DNA of 43,869 nucleotides from assembly GCA_022797115.1 (NCBI GenBank), contig JAAWKB010000008.1, forward strand, positions 1-43,869, given 5' to 3'. The position numbers were made by a program, and so were the translations under genes. Shown piece after piece: positions 6,645 to 14,458 of the stretch; the first letter of the stretch is position 1, and every line of letters starts with the position of its first letter. The DNA is from Oscillospiraceae bacterium (GTDB lineage Bacteria > Bacillota > Clostridia > Oscillospirales > Oscillospiraceae). Under the pieces are notes generated by a model. That model was not told the DNA's origin, did not search any database, and saw nothing but the letters and a program-made list of their open reading frames with translations.

Positions 6645-7073
6645 ATGAGCTCTGTCATGCTGATGGTTTCTGATTGCCCCTTGCAGGACGTGCCCTATCC
6701 GCCGGATTTTACCATAACCTTCGATGCCGGCAATGGAACGGTTGACGATGGCGGTATGGATGACGGCTTCGCCATTTATCGAACGGAGCGGGTGCTCGAG
6801 CTCCCATCACAGAAGAGATATTTCGCGATTCTGGAGTGGCGCTACACGCCCGGCCGCGCAAAGAGGATCATTGAGTATTTGAAGGGGCGCTTGGAAATTT
6901 CCGATGAAATTGAGCTCTGGCATGTCTGGCAGGATATGGACTTTGACCACAAGGTACGGAAGGCGAACATTCCAATCAACGAGTTGTCTACAGAGGATCT
7001 CCTGGAATTGTACCAGTTAGCGGTCTGGAAGGAGCCTGTAACGGATTATTGTTATGTGCTCACCAGGGCGTAG
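6645..7073 (+). CDS. Unknown 142-residue acidic protein
   Basis: I do not recognise the family. It is soluble, has no signal peptide, is acidic, and mixes aromatic-rich strands (YFAILEWRYTPGRAKRIIEY) with a C-terminal helix (ELSTEDLLELYQLAVWKEP). AAGGAGG lies before the ATG and the gene has its own promoter, so it is probably a monocistronic real gene. Its base composition is visibly lower in G+C than both neighbours, which suggests recent acquisition. Small acidic singletons of this size are often immunity or antitoxin-like, but nothing here proves that. Confidence 0.6.
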   Translation: MSSVMLMVSDCPLQDVPYPPDFTITFDAGNGTVDDGGMDDGFAIYRTERVLELPSQKRYFAILEWRYTPGRAKRIIEYLKGRLEISDEIELWHVWQDMDFDHKVRKANIPINELSTEDLLELYQLAVWKEPVTDYCYVLTRA

Positions 7074-7100
7074 ACGACCCGCTGCCTGGGTTCCTCCCCC

Positions 7101-7129
7101 TTGCCAGCGGGCCGCCGGGATGGTAGAAT
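7101..7129 (+). promoter_or_regulatory. Promoter of D-cysteine desulfhydrase gene
   Basis: -35 TTGCCA (7101-7106), 17-base spacer, -10 TAGAAT (7124-7129), 33 bases before the ATG. Confidence 0.65.
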
Positions 7130-7162
7130 GGGAGGCACAAACATACGGACAAGGAGGCTGTC

Positions 7163-8140
7163 ATGAAACAGATTACAGAATTTGAAACGATCCCTCTGGG
7201 CGTGCTGCCCACGCCCATGTACAAGCTGGAGAACCTGAGCCGGGAGCTGGGCAAGAACATCTACATCAAGCGGGACGATATGACCGGCGTGGGCCTGGGT
7301 GGCAACAAGGTCCGGAAGCTGGAGTTCCTGCTGGCGGAGGCCAAGGCGCAGGGGGCGGACGTAATCCTCACCGCCGGAGGGCCCCAATCCAACCATGCCA
7401 TGCTCACTGCCGCCTGCGCCGCCCGGTTGGGTATGGAGGCCATCCTGATCCTGAAAAAGCGGGGCACCCTCACCGGGGGCAACCTGATCCTGGACGGCAT
7501 CTTCGGCGCATCCGTCCGGATGGTGGACACGGACAGCTATGAGGATGTGTACGCGGAGATGGAGCGTCTGTCGGCACAGCTGCGCAGCCAGGGCCGCACC
7601 CCGTATTCCATCCCTGTGGGCGGCTCCGTGCCTGTGGGCTGCCTGGGCTATGTCAACTGTGCCCGGGAGATCGCCAACCAGGCGGATGAACTGGGGGTAC
7701 GCCTGGATGCCGTTGTCAGCGCCGTAGGCTCCGGCGGCACCTATGCGGGCCTGACATTGGGGGCCAAGCTATTCCTGCCCGGCACACGCTCGGTAGGCGT
7801 GGGGGTATGCGATGACCCCTTTGAGGAGATCAGCCTGGAGCTGATGCGGGAGACCGCGCGGCTCCTGGACTGCGATATCCAGCCGTGTGCGGAGGATATC
7901 CACATCCATTATCACACCGGCCCCGGCTATGCCATCCCCAGCAGCGGCGGCTGTGCCGCCGTGCGCCGTCTGGCCCGGGCCGAGGGAATCCTGGCGGACC
8001 CGGTCTACACGGGCAAGGCCCTGGCCGGTTTCTTTGAGCTGCTGGAGCAGGGGGCCTTTGACCAGGATGAGGATATCCTCTTCGTCCACACCGGCGGCGC
8101 GGGCGCACTGTTTGCGGTCGATCTGCCTGCGGAAGATTAA
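7163..8140 (+). CDS. dcyD: D-cysteine desulfhydrase / ACC deaminase family PLP enzyme
   Basis: 325 residues, fold-type II PLP enzyme. The PLP lysine is K49 in GLGGNKVRKLE, the phosphate-cradle loop is GSGGTYAG, and GGPQSNHAM is the substrate loop typical of DcyD and 1-aminocyclopropane-1-carboxylate deaminase. The family breaks D-cysteine (or beta-chloroalanine, L-cysteate) to pyruvate, ammonia and sulfide. DcyD is more likely than ACC deaminase in an anaerobic gut Firmicute with sulfur genes nearby. AAGGAGG precedes the ATG. Its stop codon overlaps that of the convergent anti-sigma gene, and no terminator is visible between them. Confidence 0.85.
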   Translation: MKQITEFETIPLGVLPTPMYKLENLSRELGKNIYIKRDDMTGVGLGGNKVRKLEFLLAEAKAQGADVILTAGGPQSNHAMLTAACAARLGMEAILILKKRGTLTGGNLILDGIFGASVRMVDTDSYEDVYAEMERLSAQLRSQGRTPYSIPVGGSVPVGCLGYVNCAREIANQADELGVRLDAVVSAVGSGGTYAGLTLGAKLFLPGTRSVGVGVCDDPFEEISLELMRETARLLDCDIQPCAEDIHIHYHTGPGYAIPSSGGCAAVRRLARAEGILADPVYTGKALAGFFELLEQGAFDQDEDILFVHTGGAGALFAVDLPAED

Positions 8141-9102
8141 GCGATGGGCCGCCACTGGCGGTCCTCATAGACAAGCGACATGGACCAGTCTGCATAGGGC
8201 TCCTCCGGGCTAAAGCGGTACTTGACGCAGACCGTGGCTGCCAGCCCTGCCTCCTGCTCGGAGACGGTATAGCTGATGCCGCCCACGCTGATGCCCTCCA
8301 GCCCCGGCAGCCCGGCACGGATCATCCGCTCCGCCGTTTCCTCCAGCTCCGCCTGCCAGGCGGGGGCGTCCCCGTCCTCCACCCGGAAGGTGCAGACCAT
8401 GTCGTAGAAGCGCGCGCCAAGGCCCTCTGCCGCCTCCAGGAAGTAGGAGGATGTGAGCACAAACACCCCGCCCTGGCCGTCCTCCACAAACCAGCTGTCC
8501 GCCTGGCGGTCGTCCCAGCCCGTCCCGTCGCTGGCGAGCAGGAAACGCCGGGCGGTGTTCTCCGGCCAGCCCCAGGCCAGATCCACGGTGGCCTCGTCCA
8601 TGAGCGTCACGGAGCGATACAGGATCTCGGCCTGCTGCCGTATGGCCTCCACCGCCTCGTCCAGGGAGGTGTTGGGCATGTGGGCGATCTCCAGCTGACA
8701 GGCCGGCATCCCCTGGAGCTGGTCGTTGGGGCGGATGATATAGAGCCCATCCGGCTCGTAGATGTGGTAGGACGACTCATCAAAATAGATGCTGAATGGG
8801 GGGGCCTCCTGTTCCATGCCGTAGCGCAGCAGGTGGAGCTGGCCCTCCCCTTCCAGCCGGGGCGGCGCGTCCGTGCTGCCAACCGGGTCCTCCGCAGGAA
8901 TCGGCCCGTCCACAGCCGCGGGCTGCCCCGGTCCATAGGCCCATATCCATACACTTGCCATCACTGCCAGGCAGGCCGCCGCGGCAGCAGCCCAGGCCAG
9001 CCACCGCCGCCCCTGGCCGCGTTGCCGCAGCCTTTCGCTGCGCTCCAGCAATACCTCATCCACACCGCCGATGGCGGAAAACAGTCTCTCTTGTTTCCTC
9101 AT
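8137..9102 (-). CDS. Membrane-anchored putative anti-sigma factor
   Basis: 321 residues starting MRKQERLFSAIGGVDEVLLE, which gives an ATGA overlap with the upstream sigma gene. A short cytoplasmic N-terminus (about 30 residues, helical and charged) is followed by one membrane segment (WLAWAAAAAACLAVMASVWI) and a large outside domain rich in aromatics. This is the layout of anti-sigma factors paired with ECF sigma genes. I do not recognise the outside domain. A longer upstream frame is excluded because it would run through the sigma gene. Convergent with dcyD, with stop codons overlapping at 8137-8140. Confidence 0.75.
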   Translation of the reverse strand: MRKQERLFSAIGGVDEVLLERSERLRQRGQGRRWLAWAAAAAACLAVMASVWIWAYGPGQPAAVDGPIPAEDPVGSTDAPPRLEGEGQLHLLRYGMEQEAPPFSIYFDESSYHIYEPDGLYIIRPNDQLQGMPACQLEIAHMPNTSLDEAVEAIRQQAEILYRSVTLMDEATVDLAWGWPENTARRFLLASDGTGWDDRQADSWFVEDGQGGVFVLTSSYFLEAAEGLGARFYDMVCTFRVEDGDAPAWQAELEETAERMIRAGLPGLEGISVGGISYTVSEQEAGLAATVCVKYRFSPEEPYADWSMSLVYEDRQWRPIA

Positions 9103-9659
9103 AGGTCGATCCCCTCCTTTTCCAAGTAAGCCCTGAGCTTCTTCCGGGTGCGGAACAAGCTGCTTTTCACCGTGTTTTCCTTCAGACCATACCGCCCGGC
9201 AATGTTCTCCAGCGGCTCCACGTACCAGTACCGCCGGAGGAAGATGCCGCAGTCCCGCTCCGGCAGGGTATACAGGAAGCGGTTGATGAGCCGTACCAGC
9301 TCCCGGTCCTCCACCACCTGGTCTGCGCCGGGCACGCTCGGTACGCACTCCCCCAGCTCCTCCAATGCCTCCACGCACGCCCCGCCGCCGCGCTTCTGGG
9401 CCAGCCGCGCACGCAGTGTGTCGCAGGCCAGGCTCCGTGTGATCTTCCCCAAAAACAGCCGCAGGCGGCTGGGCCGGTGGGGCGGCATGGCGTTCCATGC
9501 CCCAATCCAGGTGTCGTTGAGGCACTCATCTGTGTCCTGCGGGTCCGCCAGAATCCCGGCGGCAACTGCGCGGCAGTAGGGGCCGTACTTCGCCGCCGTC
9601 TCCTGGATGGCCATCTCGCTGCGCTGCCAGTACAGCTCTACAATCTGCTTGTCATCCAA
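9099..9659 (-). CDS. ECF-type RNA polymerase sigma factor
   Basis: 186 residues from the TTG at 9659 (LDDKQIVELYWQRSE), which has GGAAGG upstream. A GTG 30 bases earlier is the alternative start. Region 2 (AVAAGILADPQDTDECLNDT, then WIGAWNAMPP) and region 4 (LPERDCGIFLRRYWYVEPLE, then IAGRYGLKENTVKSSLFRTR) are clear. The acidic DTDE/LND helix of region 2 replaces the usual DAED. It overlaps the anti-sigma gene by four bases, so the two are translationally coupled. An ECF-like AAACCT...CGACTATA promoter upstream points to autoregulation. Confidence 0.88.
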   Translation of the reverse strand: MDDKQIVELYWQRSEMAIQETAAKYGPYCRAVAAGILADPQDTDECLNDTWIGAWNAMPPHRPSRLRLFLGKITRSLACDTLRARLAQKRGGGACVEALEELGECVPSVPGADQVVEDRELVRLINRFLYTLPERDCGIFLRRYWYVEPLENIAGRYGLKENTVKSSLFRTRKKLRAYLEKEGIDL

Positions 9660-9692
9660 AGCAATCCTTCCTTTCCTGTCTGTCTTCACCCA

Positions 9693-9721
9693 TATAGTCG
9701 GAAAATGCAGCCCGCAGGTTT
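9693..9721 (-). promoter_or_regulatory. Candidate ECF-type autoregulated promoter
   Basis: Minus strand: AAACCT (9721-9716) and CGACTATA (9700-9693), 15 bases apart, just before the sigma gene. The form matches the AAC...CGT pattern of many Firmicute ECF promoters. A second copy of the bipartite motif GTGTAAAAAAT / CCTGTTTCCATC lies directly upstream at 9728-9755. Confidence 0.45.
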
Positions 9722-9850
9722 TTCCCAGTGTAAAAAATCAGAACCTGTTTCCATCGCCGGTGGATGCTGGATGATAGATTTTTTCACCCTGCAAAACAAA
9801 CATCCCAGGAATCTTGTGTATTTCAAGGCTTTTTAACGCGGCGGAACAGA

Positions 9851-9876
9851 AAAGCCCCCGGCCGTCGGCCGGGGGC
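9851..9876 (-). terminator. Terminator of the small P-loop ATPase gene
   Basis: Ten-base arms GCCCCCGGCC (9854-9863) and GGCCGGGGGC (9867-9876) with a 3-base loop. On the minus strand it is followed by TTTTCTG. The gap 9756-9850 shows no gene. Confidence 0.8.
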
Positions 9877-9897
9877 CTCCCTGTCTGGGAAAAGCGG

Positions 9898-10308
9898 TTA
9901 CATGTATTTACGCATCGTATCGGTGGCGGTATCCGGGTTTGCGCTGACAGTGACAGTGACCTTCAGATTCAGCGGGGAGCTGAAGCCGTCCAGCCAATTG
10001 AGGAACTCCCCCACCTGGCGGTCGTCAGTGCTGTGGGCGACCTTGCAGAGGTTGTCGATAAAGATGTGGGAAATATCGTAATTGCCAGCGTACAGGCCGC
10101 ACAGGAAACCGCGCAGGGCCTCGAAGCTACCGATAGAGAACTCTGACGCGTCGATCATACGGGTTTGGTGGCGCAGGTTAAAGCTCATGTTGCGCTTCGG
10201 CTCGATGCAGACCATGCACCCCACCTCGGACACAGCCTCGCTGTTCATCAATTCGATGAGTTGTTTGGTCTTTCCCTCACCAGAGCCGCTCATGATTAAT
10301 CTAACCAT
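9898..10308 (-). CDS. Small P-loop NTPase of unknown role
   Basis: 136 residues. Walker A is GSGEGKTK at the extreme N-terminus and Walker B is ISHIFIDNL near the middle. The C-terminus (NLKVTVTVSANPDTATDTM) contributes a final strand. It looks like a minimal RecA/P-loop core without extra domains and has no membrane segment. It has its own promoter and terminator, so it acts alone or with a distant partner. I cannot assign a substrate; I believe similar short ATP-binding proteins occur in other Clostridia without a known function. The protein starts with ATG after AGGAGTGATTTCAT. Confidence 0.7.
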   Translation of the reverse strand: MVRLIMSGSGEGKTKQLIELMNSEAVSEVGCMVCIEPKRNMSFNLRHQTRMIDASEFSIGSFEALRGFLCGLYAGNYDISHIFIDNLCKVAHSTDDRQVGEFLNWLDGFSSPLNLKVTVTVSANPDTATDTMRKYM

Positions 10309-10352
10309 ATGAAATCACTCCTTTATGCATTTGTTGGACTCATGATATCTAT

Positions 10353-10381
10353 AGGATAGCACATATAGCCAGGAAACACAA
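10353..10381 (-). promoter_or_regulatory. Promoter of the P-loop NTPase gene
   Basis: Minus strand: -35 TTGTGT (10381-10376), 17-base spacer, -10 TATCCT (10358-10353). Confidence 0.55.
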
Positions 10382-10474
10382 CGGGAAAAATCAGTTTTTA
10401 TAAAAAATTCACAGCTTCTGCCAGACGCATCTGAAAAATGCCGGGCACAGGGGGGTTCACAGCGGCTTTGCCCC

Positions 10475-11851
10475 TCACCGCTCCTCCATGGGGGTATACC
10501 CCCTGTGGGGCTCCACGCACTCATACCGGGGCCGGATCAGCTTTCCGCCGGCGCTCAATTCCTCCATCCGGTGGGCGCTCCAGCCGGAGATCCGCGCCAC
10601 CGCGAACAGGGGGGTATACAGCTCCATGGGCAGCCCCAGCATCTCATACACCAGCCCGCTGTAAAAGTCGATATTGGTAGACAGGGCCTTCTTGTTCCGC
10701 CGCTCCATCAGCAGCCGTTTGCCCACCCGCTCCACGTTTTCATACAGCGCCAGCTCCATCCCCCGGCCCTTCTCCGCCGCCAGGTGCTGGACGTAGCTGC
10801 GGAAGACCTCGCACCGGGGGTCTGTCCGGGTGTAGACCGCGTGGCCCAAGCCGTAGATGAGGCCGCTGCCGTCAAACGCCTCCTTGTCCAGAATCCTGGT
10901 CAGGTAGCCCTCCACGGCCCCCTCGTCCCGCCAGTCCGTCACATGCTCCTTGATATCCGCCATCATGTCCATGACCTTGCTGTTGGCGCCGCCGTGGCGG
11001 GGGCCCTTCAGGGAGGCCATGGCGGCGGCGACGGCGGAGTAGGTATCCGTGCCGGAGGAAGTGACCACATGGTTGGTAAAGGTGGAGTTGTTGCCGCCGC
11101 CGTGGTCCGCGTGGAGCACCAGGGCCACATCCAGGGTGCGGGCCTCCAGCTCCGTATAGCTCCGGTCCTCCCGCAGCATGTACAGGAAGTTCTCCGCCGT
11201 GGACATGTCCGGCTGGGGTACGTGGATGAACAGGCTCTCCCCCTGGCTGTACCGCCATGCCTGGTAGGCGTAGATCGCCAGCACCGGCATGTTGCTGAGC
11301 AGCTGGAGGCACTGGCGCAGCACGTTCTCCAGGCCGATGTCATTGGCCTTGTCGTCATAGCAGTACAGCGTCAGGATCGCCCGCTGCATGGTGTTCATCA
11401 GGTCCTTGGGCGGGGCCTTCATAATGATATCCCGGAAGAAATTGGTGGGCAGGGTGCGGTAGGCGGCCAGCTGTCCGCAGAAGTCCTGGAGCTGGTACTG
11501 GCTGGGCAGCTCGCCGAACAGCAGCAGGTAGGCCGCCTCCTCAAAGGCGAACCGCCCCCGCGCCTCCGAGCCCCGCACCAGCTCCCGGCAGTCAATGCCC
11601 CGGTAGTAGAGGACGCCGTCAGCGGGCTGGATATGTTCATCCTGGGTGACGGTGTAGGACTGGATTTCCGCCACCCGGGTCAGGCCCGTCAGCACCCCCC
11701 GCCCGTCCTCGTCCCGGAGGCCGCGCTTGACGTTATACTCCTTGTACAGCCTGGGGTCGATGTAGTTCTCCTTTTCCCACTGCTCCTTCAGCGCCAGGAT
11801 GGCCGGGGTAATCTCACAGTAGGCGTTCTCTCGGTTTTCATTCCAGATCAT
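10475..11851 (-). CDS. gltA: Citrate synthase (Si-type fold)
   Basis: 458 residues. The citrate synthase core is clear: LHADHGGGNNSTFTNH with the catalytic-site histidine, LKGPRHGGANSKV, GLGHAVYTRTDPRC and NIDFYSGLVYEMLG. It condenses acetyl-CoA and oxaloacetate to citrate. The protein is longer than the minimal bacterial type, with a 90-residue N-terminal extension as in other Clostridia. Together with aconitase and isocitrate dehydrogenase in this window it gives 2-oxoglutarate for glutamate synthesis. AAGGAGCGG precedes the ATG. Divergent from acetyl-CoA synthase, a source of its substrate. Confidence 0.93.
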   Translation of the reverse strand: MIWNENRENAYCEITPAILALKEQWEKENYIDPRLYKEYNVKRGLRDEDGRGVLTGLTRVAEIQSYTVTQDEHIQPADGVLYYRGIDCRELVRGSEARGRFAFEEAAYLLLFGELPSQYQLQDFCGQLAAYRTLPTNFFRDIIMKAPPKDLMNTMQRAILTLYCYDDKANDIGLENVLRQCLQLLSNMPVLAIYAYQAWRYSQGESLFIHVPQPDMSTAENFLYMLREDRSYTELEARTLDVALVLHADHGGGNNSTFTNHVVTSSGTDTYSAVAAAMASLKGPRHGGANSKVMDMMADIKEHVTDWRDEGAVEGYLTRILDKEAFDGSGLIYGLGHAVYTRTDPRCEVFRSYVQHLAAEKGRGMELALYENVERVGKRLLMERRNKKALSTNIDFYSGLVYEMLGLPMELYTPLFAVARISGWSAHRMEELSAGGKLIRPRYECVEPHRGYTPMEER

Positions 11852-11883
11852 AGGCTCCGCTCCTTTCTATCGCGCTTTTTGCA

Positions 11884-11912
11884 AGTATAACACATTTTCC
11901 CTTCATATTCAA
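11884..11912 (-). promoter_or_regulatory. Promoter of citrate synthase gene
   Basis: Minus strand: -35 TTGAAT (11912-11907), 17-base spacer, -10 TATACT (11889-11884), in an A/T-rich stretch. The rest of this intergenic region (11913-12063) holds only a hairpin CATCCCCC-GGC-GGGGGATG near 12017-12035. Confidence 0.75.
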
Positions 11913-12063
11913 TAGAAAATAATCTAAAATTTCCTGTAAGATTTCAAAATATTGCATCAATCCAACGCGTCTTATGCAAGTCCGCCCTGCTGCGGCTGCT
12001 TGCGGGCAGGCGCGCATCCCCCGGCGGGGGATGAAAAATTTCTGTGAAAACGCCGGAAAAGGC

Positions 12064-12092
12064 TATACAAGCCCGCTGTTTTTTGGTATATT
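12064..12092 (+). promoter_or_regulatory. Candidate promoter of acsB
   Basis: -35-like TATACA (12064-12069), 17-base spacer, -10 TATATT (12087-12092). The -35 match is weak, so activator dependence is possible. Confidence 0.5.
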
Positions 12093-12143
12093 AAGGGCAT
12101 AGTATCCCCCCGGGACACCAATTTTACAGGAGGTTGTTTTGAT

Positions 12144-14273
12144 ATGAGCGCGTTAACTGACCTGATCTATGCCGGTTCCAATGCCGTTGCAGGCCTGACT
12201 GAGGGGGCCGTCAACGACGCGATTGCCAAGCACGGCGCCGACACCCCTGTTGCTTTCCCCGACACCGCCTACTTCTTCCCCACCATCTACGCCGCCACCG
12301 GCGTGAAGGTGAAAACCCTGGGCGACCTGCCCGCCTGCGTGGGCGTCCTCAAGAGCCTGATCACCAACCAGGACGACATCGCCCAGGCGCTGAACGCCGG
12401 GCTTGCCACCGCCGTGGGCGCGGAGATCATCGAGGGCCTGAAATATGTGGGGGGCGGCGACCCCTATGCAGAGGACTCCGGCATCGGCTTTGTCCCTGAC
12501 CCCATCATCCGCTCCCTGGGCGTGCCCCTTGTCACCGGCGATATCCCCGGCGTGGCCGTGGTCATCGGCAAGGCGGACAACGCCGCAGATGTAGCCAAGG
12601 TGGTCAAGGACTACCAGTCCAAGGGCATCCTCACCTTTATGATCGGCGACTGCATCGAGCAGGCGGCGGGCGAGGGGGTGAAGATGGGGCTGGAGCTGCG
12701 CGTGGTGCCCCTGGGCCACGACGTCACCAGCGTCATCCACGTCGTCACCGTCGCCATCCGCGCTGCGCTGATCTTCGGCAACATCCAGGCAGGCGACCTG
12801 GCCGGCCTGCTCAAGTATACCAAGGAGCGCGTCCCCGCCTTTGTCAACACCTTCGGGCCCCTCAACGAGGTGGTCGTCTCCGCCGGAGCGGGCGCCATTG
12901 CCCTGGGTTTCCCCGTCATCGTGGACCAGGACATCGGTGATCTCCAGGTCCCCGGCGCGCTGGAGGCCGTTTTGAGCCACGATGAGACCGCCAAGCGCTC
13001 CCTGGCCCTGCGCAATATCAAGATCAAGGTCAAGGAACTGCCCATCCCCGTAGCCTTTGCCGCCGCCTTCGAGGGCGAGATCATCCGCAAGGCGGATATG
13101 AAGGTGGAGTTCTGGTCCAGCAAAAACACCACCTGCGAGCTCGTTACCACGCGGGGTATGGACGAGGTGGAGGACCACAAGATCACCATCGACGGCCCGG
13201 ATATCGACAGCGGTGAGACCGAATATGCCCTGGCCACCTACATCGAGGTCGCCGGAGCGAAGATGCAGAAGGATTTCGAGTCCGTCATCGAGCGGAAGAT
13301 CCACGCCTGGTTCAACTACATGGAGGGTGTGATGCACACCGGCCAGCGCAACCAGTTCCGCATCCGCATCTCCAACGACGCCTATGACAAGGGCCTGCGC
13401 ATGAAGCACTTCGGCGAGGTGCTCTACAACATGATTATGGATGAGTTCGACGCGGTGGTGGATAAGTGCCAGGTCACACTGGTCACAGATCCTGAGAAGG
13501 CCGCCCGCATCCTCAGCGAGGAGGCCATGCCCGCCTACAATGCCAGGGACGACCGCCTCAGCTCCATGACCGACGAGAGCGTAGACAAGTTCTACACCTG
13601 CATCCTCTGCCAGTCCTTCGCCCCCAGCCACTGCTGTGTGGTCACGCCGGAGCGCCTGGGCCTGTGCGGCGCGGTGAGCTGGCTGGACGCCAAGGCCACC
13701 AAGGAGCTCAACGACGCCGGCCCCTGCCAGCCCATCAGCAAGGAGGGCTGCACCGACGAGAAGAAGGGCTATTACCCCGACGTGGACCGCATGGTCCACT
13801 CCGCCACCCAGGGCGCGGTAGAGCATGTGAGCCTCTATTCCATCATGGAGGACCCCATGACCAGCTGCGGCTGCTTCGAGTGCATCTGCGGCATTGAGCC
13901 CATCTCCAACGGCCTGGTGATCTGCAACCGCGAATACAAGGGCATGACCCCCACGGGTATGACCTTCGGCGAGCTGGCCTCCATGACCGGCGGCGGTGTC
14001 CAGACCCCCGGCTTCATGGGCCACGGCCGCCACTTCATCGCCAGCAAGAAGTTTGCCGCCGCCGAGGGCGGGATTGCCCGCATCGTCTGGATGCCCAAGG
14101 AGCTCAAGGACGACGTGGCGGCACGGCTGAACGCCACCGCCAAGGAGCTGCTGGGAATTGACAACTTCTGCGGCATGATCGGTGATGAGACCATCACCTC
14201 TGATCCCGAGGAGCTGATGAACTTCATTACCGAGAAGGGCCACCCGGTTTTGAACCTGGAGCCGCTGATGTAA
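12144..14273 (+). CDS. acsB: Acetyl-CoA synthase, CODH/ACS complex beta subunit
   Basis: 709 residues, close to the Moorella enzyme. It makes acetyl-CoA from CO, the methyl group of the corrinoid iron-sulfur protein and CoA. The A-cluster is complete: cubane cysteines C486, C489, C498 and C508 (CILCQSFAPSHCC ... GLCG) and the nickel-binding C575-G576-C577 (SCGCFEC). Every one sits exactly 20 residues before its Moorella equivalent (506, 509, 518, 528, 595-597). AGGAGG lies 10 bases before the ATG. It has its own terminator and stands alone: no CO dehydrogenase, corrinoid protein or methyltransferase gene is in the window, so partners must be encoded elsewhere. Confidence 0.97.
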   Translation: MSALTDLIYAGSNAVAGLTEGAVNDAIAKHGADTPVAFPDTAYFFPTIYAATGVKVKTLGDLPACVGVLKSLITNQDDIAQALNAGLATAVGAEIIEGLKYVGGGDPYAEDSGIGFVPDPIIRSLGVPLVTGDIPGVAVVIGKADNAADVAKVVKDYQSKGILTFMIGDCIEQAAGEGVKMGLELRVVPLGHDVTSVIHVVTVAIRAALIFGNIQAGDLAGLLKYTKERVPAFVNTFGPLNEVVVSAGAGAIALGFPVIVDQDIGDLQVPGALEAVLSHDETAKRSLALRNIKIKVKELPIPVAFAAAFEGEIIRKADMKVEFWSSKNTTCELVTTRGMDEVEDHKITIDGPDIDSGETEYALATYIEVAGAKMQKDFESVIERKIHAWFNYMEGVMHTGQRNQFRIRISNDAYDKGLRMKHFGEVLYNMIMDEFDAVVDKCQVTLVTDPEKAARILSEEAMPAYNARDDRLSSMTDESVDKFYTCILCQSFAPSHCCVVTPERLGLCGAVSWLDAKATKELNDAGPCQPISKEGCTDEKKGYYPDVDRMVHSATQGAVEHVSLYSIMEDPMTSCGCFECICGIEPISNGLVICNREYKGMTPTGMTFGELASMTGGGVQTPGFMGHGRHFIASKKFAAAEGGIARIVWMPKELKDDVAARLNATAKELLGIDNFCGMIGDETITSDPEELMNFITEKGHPVLNLEPLM

Positions 14274-14293
14274 TTGTTCACCATCGTGTAGAA

Positions 14294-14337
14294 AACGGGC
14301 TCCCACGCGCTGCCGTGGGGGCCCGTTCCCGTTTTTT
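14294..14337 (+). terminator. Terminator of acsB
   Basis: Stem AACGGGC...GCCCGTT (14294-14300 / 14321-14327) enclosing CCCACG/CGTGGG, then a run of six T (14332-14337). Confidence 0.88.
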
Positions 14338-14386
14338 CCTTCTCACTTTGGGCGCATCCATCCAGGAATGCTTTTCGACAGGCGGA

Positions 14387-14424
14387 ACCCCCGTGCAATA
14401 CAAGCGTACTGCACGGGGGTTTTT
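14387..14424 (+). terminator. Second hairpin terminator between convergent genes
   Basis: Twelve-base arms AACCCCCGTGCA (14387-14398) and TGCACGGGGGTT (14410-14421), then T4 on the plus strand. It also lies 35 bases after the convergent gene that ends at 14459, but the minus side lacks a T run. Confidence 0.65.
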
Positions 14425-14458
14425 GTTTGGATCTTGCCGGTATGGAGGCGCAAACGAT

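Noticed and set aside
9103-9525. N-terminal extension of the first anti-sigma gene
   Set aside because: It lies inside the sigma gene in another frame; the ATG at 9102 with ATGA overlap is the real start.
10505-11890. 461-codon open frame opposite citrate synthase
   Set aside because: Shadow; no recognisable motif.
12153-14306. 717-codon open frame opposite acsB
   Set aside because: Shadow; acsB on the other strand carries every A-cluster residue.
14387-14424. tRNA- or riboswitch-like structure
   Set aside because: It is a single simple stem with T run, best read as a terminator.
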